A stretch of 19,619 nt of DNA from Antrodiella citrinella (lineage: Eukaryota; Basidiomycota; Agaricomycetes; Polyporales; Steccherinaceae), in contig SGPM01000434.1 of assembly GCA_004802725.1 (NCBI GenBank), forward strand, positions 1-19,619, read 5' to 3'. A program made the position numbers and the translations under genes. The notes under the pieces are model-generated. The model saw only the letters and a list, made by a program, of their open reading frames with translations. It searched no databases and had not been told where the DNA came from. Shown in pieces: positions 1-9,516 of the stretch (position 1 is the stretch's first letter; each line of letters opens with the position of its first letter).

Positions 1-2210
1 GATTCCGAGGCCATACGACGACGACGAGGACCGCAGCGACGGACGACGCGGCCGTACGACGACGATCGAGGCCATACGACGACGACGAGGCCATACGACC
101 GACGACGAGGCCGTACGACGCACCCACCACCCCATTCCTCCACCGTCTGCGTCCCCGAAGACGGGCGCAGGCGTGTGAGGCCCCAAATGGGACCTCAACA
201 CCGCCGTACGACGACGACGAGGGCGTACGACGCACCCACCACCCCCTTCCTCCACCGTCTGCGTCCCCGCCGACGACGCAGACTCGTGGGGATCCAACTG
301 GACCCACCAGGACGTCGTACGACGACGACGGAGTGCAGGACGACGAACACCGCCCCTACGACCTCGTCCCGTCACCACCGACCTCGCGCCCGCTGAGTTT
401 GCGTCCCTGTCGACGATGCAGACTCGTGGGGATCCAACTGGACCCACCACGACGTCGTACGACGACGACGGAGCGCCTGCGCCCCTACGACCCCGTCCTG
501 CTGCCTGCTGCACCCACCACATCTGAGTCTGCGTCTCTGAAGACGGCGCAGGCTCGTTTGGACCCAAATGGGCCCACAACAACACCCTGCGGCGACGACA
601 GGGCCCAGGACAGCGACGACGGGCACAGGGCAGCGACACCGACCCTACGACTCCGCCAACCAGCCTACGCGACAACCTCTGCCGAGTCTGCGCCCACAAC
701 GACGGGTCCAACGACGCTCTACGCTGACAACGGATCGCACAGGCTCAAATCCTCTCCAACCGCTGCAACCGGCCTCAAGACGAGGATGAAGGACCGATGG
801 GCGTAGGAGAAGGATGGGATTGCGGGACTCAGATAGGTAAGTACCTTCGTTGACATCCAGCCTCCCCCCACGCCCATCTCCTCCGAGTCTGCGTCCCCGT
901 CGACGACGCAGGCTCGGTTGAATCCCATTGAATCCCCCAGAACACCATACGCCGGCGACGGGGCCTACGACGACGAAGACAGCAACGCAGGACGACAAAC
1001 GACGTCGCCATTCGACCTACCACGACCACCACCATCGAATTTGCACCCTCAACGACGGCGCAGGTTCGACCGAACCCAAATGGACCCGCGCCGACACCGT
1101 ACGGCGACGTCGAGGCCTACGACGATGAAGACGGGTGTAGGACGACGACGACGAGCCCTAAGACCCCGCCATGCCGCTTGCTGCACCCACCACCTCCGAG
1201 TCTGCGTCCCCGACGACGACGCAGGCTCATTGGGATCCAATTGGACCCGCCACAAGGCCGTACGACGACGACAGGACACAGGACAACGAAGACGGGCCGC
1301 ACAACGACCAACGTCTCCCGTACGACCCCGCCACCGCGCCCACTGCACCTATCTCCCGCGAGTCTGTGTCCCCGAAGACGGCGCAGGCTCGTGGGGATCC
1401 AATTGGATCCACCACAACGCCGTACGACAACAACGGAGAAGACAACGAAGATCGCCCATGACTACGCCACATGGAAACCGCGACGGAGTACAGATGGGGT
1501 GCAGGAGATGGACGGGATACGGGATGCACCAAGGTAAGTACATTCCGCAACATCCAACCCCCACACCACCCATCTCCGTCAAGTCTGTGTCCCCGCCAAC
1601 GACGCAGGCTTGTGAAGATCCAAATGGACCCCCCACGACACCATACGACGACGACGGACACAAGACTGCGAAGACGAGGTCCAGGACGGCGACGACGACG
1701 CCCACAACCTCTACGATATCGATGATGGGTGTACCACCAACCACGAGCGCGAAAACCGGGTGTCTGGCGACAACGACCACCCATCCAATCCCCCGCCTCA
1801 CCTATCTCCTGCGAGTCCTGCGCGTCTGCGTCTCCGAAGACGGCGCAGGCGTGTGAGGACCCAAATGGGACCTCAACACCGCCGTACGACGCACCCACCG
1901 CCTCCTTCCTCCACCGTCTGCGTCCCCGAAGACGGCGCAGGCATGTGAGAGTCCAATTGGACCCTCAACACCACCTCACGACGACAACGAGTACGTAGGA
2001 TAGGGAGAAGAACCGAACGTCGGGGAAGAGAGGTGGAGGAGAGGTGCGACGGAGGAGGGACGACGGGGGCGATGGAGGCGGGAGCAACGGCGCAGAACCA
2101 CCACCACCCTTCCCCTAAGCACGCTGTGGCGGGAGAGGAATACCATAGGACGCTGTACAACGATGACGCCGCCCTCTCCAACCTACGTTCTGCGTCCCCG
2201 AAGATTGACT
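1..2210. repeat. GC-rich degenerate tandem repeat array
   Basis: About 13 diverged copies of a motif of roughly 65 bp: a GTCTGCGTCCCCGAAGAC-like head, then GGCGCAGGCTCGTG, then a GGATCCAATTGGACCC-like core (containing palindromic CCAATTGG), then a CGTACGACGACG tail. Copies start near 145, 257, 396, 527, 686 (weak), 887, 1038, 1200, 1362, 1582, 1823, 1916 and 2189 (partial), so spacing varies from about 90 to 270 bp. Between them are short (ACG)n runs. Long open frames occur in almost every frame on both strands, as expected when GC-rich repeats lack stops, and none resembles a known protein. I treat it as non-coding satellite or minisatellite DNA, or the body of a repeat-rich non-autonomous element. 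Confidence 0.8.
826..1592. repeat. Higher-order repeat within the array (two copies of a GGTAAGTAC block)
   Basis: Two blocks about 695 bp apart (near 826-890 and 1521-1592) share GGTAAGTAC, then a CATCCA-containing stretch, then CCATCTCC, just before a copy of the core motif. This suggests that larger units of several core motifs were duplicated. GGTAAGTAC resembles a splice donor, but no exon can be supported around it. Confidence 0.5.
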
Positions 2211-2422
2211 GAGGGTTGCGGTTGCGGTCGAGACGAACACGGTCGCAGGTGTTAGGGCTGCCATATTCCCAGTAGTACAATCTCGTAGATACATATTCAA
2301 TAAAAAGAAATGCTGTTTACCAGACATGCAGACTGGGAGCCCTCCACCTTTATGCTATTGTATTCTGTAGCTATCATAACTAAACTTGGAACTGTGATGC
2401 TAGAGATCTATATAATGCGACA
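2211..2422. other. Intergenic stretch between repeat array and minus-strand gene
   Basis: No gene seen. Base composition falls from GC-rich to AT-rich near 2280, marking the right edge of the repeat array. It should hold the 3' UTR of the minus-strand gene ending at 2423; AT-rich stretches are present but no convincing polyadenylation signal. Confidence 0.5.
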
Positions 2423-3675
2423 TCAAGCCTGAGAACACATAGGCTCGTCATCACCGAGCCCCATGCCCGAAAGCTTCAGACGGGCTCTACGTTCCTCCTC
2501 CTCCACCTCCGCCTCATCACTCTCATAACCAGTCTTACGCTTGACCTTCTTCAATGGCTCCATGGATGCAACTTTGAGTCTCTGCAGAGCGGCATTGTTG
2601 AAATCCTGACAGTCGTAATGGTGAGTACATGTCATGCAAACGTCAACCGGATGGCTCACATTTTCAACCTTACGGGATAGGATACAGATGGCCCGCAGCT
2701 TGGTCAAGAACACATGCTTTCCCCTTCCAGCTAGCACCGCGCAAAGACCAAGCTGTACTTCCACAAGATGTCCAGGACGGATAAAACCAGGATGAACATG
2801 TCTGTAGGAGACGATTCTATGGGTAGCGGTAAGCACAGGTTTTGAATGCGGATAACAGATATGATACTCACTCGCTGTCCTTTACAAGCTGCACGATACG
2901 CTCATAATACTTTACCTCATTATCAACAACATGAACCCCCCGATGACTCTGTCCGAAGCGGGCAAGGATACCCATGGGATCAACATGCTGTCCAAGCTCA
3001 ACCGACTCAGAGGTACGTGCTTCTTCTTGAGATGAGAAATAGCGATTGCTAATCTCAAGTACAGGAAAACCGCGTTCATAGTTCACGGTCCAGGTAGACA
3101 AAGTTGATGGAGAAATCTGTGTGACAACACAGCCTCTCACAGCCTGAATGCCTTGCAAAGCCTCTAAGAACTCGGGAATGCCAAGACCAGAGATCCTGAC
3201 AAACTGACGAGCATGAAGATCTTTGCGGTTCAGTCTGCAAACAAGGTAAGTCAGCTGTAACATTTCAAGAGAGAAAACTACGCACTGAGACTGTTTTGAG
3301 ATAGGAGGAAGTTGCGCATACACGACATAACCTTGGGTTCGCAATACCATCTCCTCCGCCTCCGGCACATCCAGATTGCGAGGATATATAATGTCGACAC
3401 GACCACCTTGTTGATGGAGCTCAGTAGAGACTCGTACAACGTCAGGCTAAAATGTGCGGTGCATCAGTACCGAGTTGGAGAGGTAGTACTCATCACTTAC
3501 TTCTGCCATTTTGCGTAGCTGTCGGGCCTTGTCTTTTCCTTTAGACGCGTCGGTGATCACAGAAGACAAGATGGTGGCTACGACAATGATTCAGATTGCT
3601 TGTGCGTAGAACAATAGATTCAAACTCACCATATTGATCAACATTAGCATAGAGTTGGTCTAGAAAAGTGTTCAT
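2423..3675 (-). CDS. Spliced conserved hypothetical protein (Agaricomycete-type family)
   Basis: Exons on the minus strand: 3675-3630, 3577-3501, 3446-2872 and 2801-2423. The introns (52, 54 and 70 nt) have GTGAGT or GTAAGT donors and TAG or CAG acceptors, and joining them keeps one frame of about 358 aa. Landmarks in order: FLDQLYANVDQY near the N-terminus; LHQQGGRVDIIYPRNL; NRKDLHARQFVRISGLG; GQHVDPMGILARFGQSHRG followed by DNEVKYYER; HPGFIRPGHLVEVQLG across the last junction; and a charged tail with EVEEEERRARLK. From memory this pattern (HVDPMG, an IRPGxLVEVQ-like strand) fits a widespread mushroom family of unknown function; no catalytic motif is visible. Two further in-frame stretches look like introns: 51 nt within 3300-3240 and 2659-2606 (54 nt). 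If spliced, the protein is about 323 aa. The start ATG at 3675 is a conservative choice; an upstream exon is possible. Confidence 0.7.
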
Positions 3676-3835
3676 AGCGCATCTGAGAGCAATTTGCAGA
3701 GAGAAAAGCAAGTTGAGATGCAGCACGAGAAAATTGGAGAACGAGAAGACCAGTGGAGAGAGCCGTTCTGTGTTTTATGCTACTGACTTTCACGTAAGTT
3801 TGCTCAATCTTACTCAAGTACTTCATCATCTGTTC

Positions 3836-3949
3836 CGTCTACGTCTCATATCTAACGCATGCACTGTTATATTTGGTTAGTTCTTTTGCAGCCGCAGGTG
3901 AAAAAATTATTTCTACGTCGTCTACGGTCTCATGTTCAACGCATGCACT
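3836..3949. repeat. Imperfect 30-bp direct repeat in divergent promoter region
   Basis: Copies at 3836-3865 and 3919-3949 share CGTCTACG, then TCTCAT, then AACGCATGCACT, and each is followed by an ATATTTGG-like sequence. They lie between two divergently transcribed genes, so they could be paired regulatory sites or a small local duplication. Confidence 0.6.
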
Positions 3950-4200
3950 TCTTGGCTATACGGTTCTTGTCATATTTGGTCCGTCGCTTCATCGTCTTTG
4001 ATTCTATTGGCTGAACAAAATTAGTTCTAGACATGTGTACTGAACTACCGAGAACACGTGTAGGATTGCAAAGATACGGTTATGTACAAAGGTGTACGTG
4101 TTTACCTTTGCATTTCCTAAAGAGCATCCTCTCATCGGCTATCATTAAAGATACTTGGCTCGGAGAAATATGTGCTGGCAGTTGGGACGGTCTGCTCACA

Positions 4201-4208
4201 TATAAAAG
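4201..4208 (+). promoter_or_regulatory. TATA box of the 19-exon gene
   Basis: TATAAAAG lies 109 bp upstream of the chosen ATG at 4310, a usual distance for a fungal core promoter with a short 5' UTR. The rest of the 3676-4309 interval has no gene; besides this box it holds the 30-bp direct repeat. No clear TATA box was found for the minus-strand gene starting near 3675. Confidence 0.6.
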
Positions 4209-4309
4209 CTGAACATCTCTGTACATGAACTTCACCACTCTGCTGGCCCTCTATTGCGTATTGCTCCTCTCACGTACCGCTGCTCATACATCTCTTCCCA
4301 ATTCACGTT

Positions 4310-7300
4310 ATGTCTCAACGGTCAGTACCATGTCTTTGTTTTATTCTTACTACTGAATCTGTCATTTGTAGTCAATCAAACAATGCCAAGCTTGCCTCCT
4401 CTGACGAGGAAACAGAGCTTAGCTCTGCATCTGAGTACGTGATCACTGCTTTTTGTGACTGTCTTCTACTGACTAGTGAGAGAACAGGTATGAAGCACCT
4501 ACACGTGGTAGGGGTAGTCGTGGTGGTAGGGGTAGTCGTGGTGGTCGTGGCAGTCGTGGTGGCCGTGGTGGTCGTGGCAGTCGGGGTGGTCGAGGTGGTC
4601 GTGGTAGAGGTCGAGGTGGTGCTGTAATTGCTGAGGATTCTCCAGAACCGTACGTGATTTGTTCTTTGCAGTTCTATATTCTGATCGTCGTTGTAGTGTG
4701 CCTCGTGGAAGGGGCCGCCCCCGCAAAACGCCCAAGACTCCAGAATTTCTGGAGGATTCTGACATTGAAAATGATGCTCCGTACGTGGTTGTTAATTATG
4801 TCCACACATAGTCAGGCTCATATACGCTCATGTAGACCCTCTAGCAAGTCTCGTTTGGTTCAAGATGAGGCTGAGGAGGCTACTATGAGCGACATTGCTG
4901 AGGAAGAAGCTGCCGCTGAATCTGAAGAGCTGCCGTCACCCCCTCCCATCAAGACTTATAGGTCATCTGCAAAGGCTCCTGTCTCTTCTCGTCAAAAGAC
5001 CAGAACCAGAGTGCCTTCTCCTATAGAAGAAGACATTGAGGACGTCCCATTGCCACAGCCTCCCAAGTCAGCCAAGAAGAAGACCAGAGCGCCCTCTCCC
5101 ATGGAAGAAGACATTGAGGATGTCTCATCACTACAGCCTCCCAGGTCTACCAAGTCTTTGAAGAAGACCAGGCCACCTTCCCCTGTTGAAAGCGAAGCTG
5201 AGTACGTGTATATCCTTGCTCTATGTCTGTACTTCTATTGATTGAGACACAGAATGCTTGAGACACCATCACGCACCTCTCGGTCTGCGTCAAAGCTACT
5301 AGGCAAGGGCAAGGCCAGGTCTTCTCCTTCCAAAGGCGTCACCGGTGACATCTTGGTTCCTGACAGCGGAGACGAGTAAGTACATTGTATATTTTTAAAG
5401 CGTAAATTTCATCTAATACACTTACAGGATTGACCGCTTCAAATCTTCTTACCGCAAACCTGCCCCAGATTTCAGCGACGATGAGTAAGTTTGATGTCTT
5501 GCTGTTGTTACTCTTTGCTTATGACATATTATAGCGACGTTCCAATGGATGAAGATGCCATGCTGTTAGATTCTTCTCCTCTCCGAGTTGCAAAGGCCAC
5601 ACCTCGTCGTGTGGTCTCTGCCACTGCTGGGTACGTTCAATGACATTTCTGTTTTACGTCGATATTCTCTGATGACTGGACAGAATCAGAGAAGTGTTTG
5701 CTGGTGTGGTGCTCAAGACCCCTCCAAGTACGGCCAAGAGATCTAGAGTTGCTGTCAAGAGCGATAATCTGTACGTTTTCTGCTCTCATCATGCCCGCAG
5801 TCGTCTCATTTCTATATGCAGAGATTCAGACATCTCGGTCGTAAACCGATCTGGGTATGTCTGCTTTGGTCTTACATACACGTAAACTGACAATTTTGCA
5901 TTGTAGACCAAATTTTGCAGACCGAGGATCGCAAGATCCTCTTCCAGCTCCAACGAAGAGGTATGTAGCTTACTGTACTTCTGAGCTCTTGAATCAAATC
6001 TCATGTGTACGCAGAAAATTGGCAAATGCAATTACGGTCAAGACGCCGCCATCACCATCACCTTCAAAGTCTGTCGCTCTGACATTGACTATGAGTGCTA
6101 GAAAACGGTAAGCAATATCTCACCACTTCTATCATTGCATCGTTGCTGACAGTATCTCTAGCCGGGCTGCAAACTCCGACGAGGAGCCCATCGAGTTTCA
6201 GATCAAGTCTACACCGAAGAAGAAACTGCGTGACCAGGATGGCACACCTGTCCGTCTAGCGTACATCTTATATTTCCATAATACCCTCCTTTGCGCTCAC
6301 CAGGCTGTGCAGATCCTCTCGCCTTCAACAACGCATGAGGGATGCAACAGACACCGAGGACNACAATGCTGCTGAGGCAGTTGAAGAGGAAGATGTCTTT
6401 CAAGAGAAACCTACGAAGCGTCACAATCTGATGGTCAAAGGAACAAAGCCAATGGCAGACAAAGGAAAAGGGAGGGTGCTTCCCGCTGCTCCTGGCCTCT
6501 ATCTCTTTGAGAACGACAACATCCCTCCGGAGTCAGAGGACGAGAGCCCTATTCGCAGTACTCCGTGAGTAAACTTGATCATCTTCCGCAGTCATATTCT
6601 CACATCAGTATCAGAGATTGGGAGGCGTACAATAAATTGAAGACATGTCAAGTGATTAGTCGTCCTGAAATTGATCCTCGTCTTGCCCATGCGTATGCTG
6701 ATCGTGATCGTACGGTGCCTATGCTGTAAGTACTCTGATGATTGTGTTTTGCCCGTATTTTGAATATTCTCTCAGTGACATGGGGATCAAGATGCCCATG
6801 CTTGTTGACTGGGTCTTTGTGACTGATGCCGCCAATGAAACACCTCAGTTCGAGGAAATTGGAATGTCGTAAGTACTTTTTATTTTAAGATCAATACACC
6901 GCAACTCACTATGCCTTAGAAAGCTGATAGACCTGATGACGCGTGGTCGCTGGAGTCCTTCCATATGCAATCTCGCTCACTGTCTGTTGACAAAGTTAGG
7001 CACCATGAGCTACGGCGGCAGGCCTGAGCCTCAGATTGTCCATCGTGACAAAACCGGTATTGAACATCGGCAACTCCATCCGTACTTTGGTGTCGTTACT
7101 CTGTCCTCAGTGACCCAGATAGTTGACGCGAGCCCGGGGAGGAAGGGAAAGGTGATTGAAGTCAGAGGTGACGAGAACGAGACCAGACGACATCTCAATG
7201 GTGCCGCTCTTGTACATGGTCAACGGGACATTGGGATTTATACGGCCATATCTGCTCTGCGCTTCTCAACTGCTACGGTTGCAATAGGAACCGAAGGTCA

Positions 7301-7854
7301 GTGCAGAGTTCCTTAGTTTGATTACCATACTAAAGACTACACAGCTCCTACTGCGGTTCCTGCAACTCCTGTTAAGAAGGTGCCTGGGTCACGTCCTTCT
7401 ACCTCAGCGATAAACGGTAATACCACTATCAAGTTCGTCCCTCCTCCTTCCAAGGACTCTGTTCCTGGTAGATATTATGAGAAGAACACAATGTACAAGA
7501 GACTGCAGGCGACCAAGACTATCCGACCATGGGACCATGGTACGTGTTGATTGTGACACCGTTGGTTGAAGTCTAACACTGTTTCCAGTCATGGTCTTTG
7601 ACGCAACAGCTCATTACCAGGGTCATACTAAGTGGACTTCCTCGAAATTTGATCTCTCAAAGGTCGAAGAGTCTTGTCCCAAGTTTCATGGTGAGCCTCC
7701 TGAGGGCTCCGTGGTATGTGTCTTGCACACCATCAGCACTTACGCTCGCAATGGCAATCCCCAATTCTCTCTGAATCTTCATGCCGTCGTCATCGTTGCT
7801 ATGCCCGAAGGTCACTTCCCCCAGAACGAGAACATCTTTGATGATCAGAAGTAG
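4310..7854 (+). CDS. 19-exon gene: RGG-box/AT-hook protein with conserved C-terminal region
   Basis: Hand-built model. Exons: 4310-4320, 4372-4434, 4488-4649, 4697-4780, 4836-5201, 5253-5375, 5428-5484, 5535-5630, 5684-5770, 5822-5854, 5907-5960, 6015-6107, 6162-6260, 6304-6564, 6609-6725, 6776-6868, 6920-7296, 7345-7539, 7589-7854. These total 2637 nt, an uninterrupted 878-codon frame. All 18 introns are GT-AG and 43-55 nt. Residues 31-69 form an RGG/GRG box; an AT-hook (RGRGRPRK) sits at about 82-89; about 160-225 contains three imperfect repeats of the type KTRxPSPxEEDIEDV; a disordered Lys/Ser/Pro and acidic region follows. From about residue 530 (IRDWEAYNK) the chain looks folded and ends with a beta-rich stretch (EGSVVCVLHTISTY, then FSLNLHAVVIV). 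Function unknown; the N-terminus points to a nuclear DNA/RNA-binding protein. It lies in tandem with the Helitron gene, so an accessory role is possible. One N (6362) affects one codon. Confidence 0.8.
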
Positions 7855-8238
7855 GTGTGAGCGTCTTATCTTTCAAACATCTTTTCTCTTTGCCCCACCC
7901 CACCGCCTATATGCATACACAACTTGACCGTTCACGACCTCTTGATGATAACGAATGTACTCCTTCCTCTGTCCTATTTATTGTTAGATGACCGCACTTC
8001 TTTTACTCTTCACCTTGTTTACTCTTTGCATTGACTTCTGTACGGACCAACATATTGTATGTTGCTAGCTACCGTACGGTCCAAATTCATCTTTCGTGTT
8101 GTGGTCCAAACATTGCTGAAGTGTTGAGATAAGATAAGATGCCGTTTTGAGTGCTTCTGATCAAGCGCTGAGTGGTCGTCTTGAACACTCACGTTCTCTT
8201 GCTTGCCACGTCACAGCCTCAATACCAACCGACTTCCT
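7855..8238. other. Intergenic region between the RGG/AT-hook gene and the Helitron gene
   Basis: No gene seen. It should contain the 3' UTR of the upstream gene and the promoter of the Helitron transposase. Near 8051-8065 there is a small perfect inverted repeat (AACATA-TTG-TATGTT) framed by GGACC and GGTCC, followed by the palindrome CCGTACGG. No clear TATA box was found ahead of 8239. Confidence 0.5.
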
Positions 8239-9516
8239 ATGAACCTCAAACGTATACTGACTGCTTTTTTAGCCCTAGGATACATATGTATCTTGCTCTC
8301 AGTAAAGCGAAAGACAGCTTCTAATGTNATCGCTGTACGGGACTCACATCATTCACTGGGTTTCAACGTGATCCCCATCAGGTACGTAGTCTCTTGAANG
8401 TCAATTTGACAACTATAACTGACTGATTGTGATGCTAGATGTGATGATTATACCACAGTGATGCATGTCGCAGATTCTACGGGGTCTTTGCATCAGGGTT
8501 TGATAGAGACCTTGTCAGAAACATCTATGCCGAACGACGGCAAGGTTTTGGTGGAGACCTTATCTTCAATGTCCACCATGCAGAACAAAACACGGTCTGT
8601 GCGATCTTGCATGTCTTGCAGCTGCTGTCATGCTATTTTTACGACTATAATATCTGACGTCTCAGCACATATCGCATGGCATATTCTAGAACTCTTGCGA
8701 AAGAGATCTCGTATAGCGTATTATACGCATCTAGCCTATCTACGTATAAGAAGAAATTGCATCAGAAGAAACACATTTTCTTTGATGATACGACAGACAG
8801 AGTTGTTTGAGGTGAAACTATCCATTTGTACAAAGCCACTGTGGCCTCCCATCCGCTATCAAAGTGATCGCCTCTATGGTGGCGGCGGAGAAGTGAATAC
8901 AAAGAAAAGTAAAAAATGGACATATGCTGAGATAAAACCATACATGAACGATGATACTACTTCTTTCCAAGAAAACAGTATGTTTGAATACATTGACTAC
9001 GTTGCAGAATCTCACCCCAAGATGTGTTCTGGATTACATCTGGATATTCCCATATCCTTTTTGATGACCAGGCTCAATGCTCCGTTGTTGAAACTGATTC
9101 TTACGTTACATGACATTGACGTTCCCAGACGCAATATCACTTTGGACAAGCTAAAACAGTTGTATGCATCTCATGATTGTAAATGCCCAAAGTTTTTCTC
9201 ATGCTTTAAACAAGTAGCCTCTAATGCTGAGCGTGTAAAGAAATCNAAAGCAAAGAATNCAGAGAANTACAAGNCNGNACANAAANAACTGACAGAANAG
9301 CGTAANNANGACAAAAACTATAAGNANAAACACGCAGAANATNTGAGAAAGAANCGCNCAGAATTTCCTCCAAAGCCNCCNACAGATGGTCTCATTTCAC
9401 AAACNGTACGTGGNTTCTGTAACAACATGCAGNCAGAAAACATNAANGAGAGNGGNTGNGCNGTATGTGGNCAACTTNANATNCAAAAATCGCTGAGATC
9501 NCTGAANAAAGAGTAA
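8239..9516 (+). CDS. Helitron transposase, N-terminal part (spliced, frameshifted)
   Basis: Proposed exons: 8239-8381, 8439-8594 and 8666 onward, with introns of 57 nt (GTACGT donor) and 71 nt (GTCTGT donor, weaker), both phase 2. From 8666 the frame reads MAYSRTLAKE then KKLHQKKHIFFDD, a natural run-in to FEVKLSICTKPLWPPIRYQ, but the second part lies in the next frame: one extra nucleotide near 8806 breaks the gene. Further on are a helical stretch (LLKLILTLHDIDVPRRNITLDKLKQ split over 9083-9160), a Lys/Arg-rich segment and the first half of a zinc-binding pair (CAVCG at 9457-9471). A second 1-nt shift near 9507, beside an A run with an N, moves the frame into the main ORF. A 51-nt in-frame stretch near 8250-8300 encodes a hydrophobic run and may be another intron. 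The start ATG is tentative. Confidence 0.55.

Noticed and set aside
918..1856. 312-codon open frame in the repeat array
   Set aside because: Open frames exist in most frames on both strands there because the GC-rich repeats lack stops; the translation is low-complexity Arg/Pro/Thr with no family resemblance.
1..2210. CRISPR-like array
   Set aside because: Repeats are diverged, spacing is irregular, and the context is eukaryotic.
4310..4627. Valine-rich open frame over the RGG region
   Set aside because: It reads straight through two likely introns; the spliced frame gives an RGG box followed by an AT-hook and continues for 878 codons.
8239..8330. Membrane segment at the start of the Helitron protein
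   Set aside because: The hydrophobic run coincides with a 51-nt stretch that has intron-like ends; a membrane anchor is implausible for a nuclear transposase.
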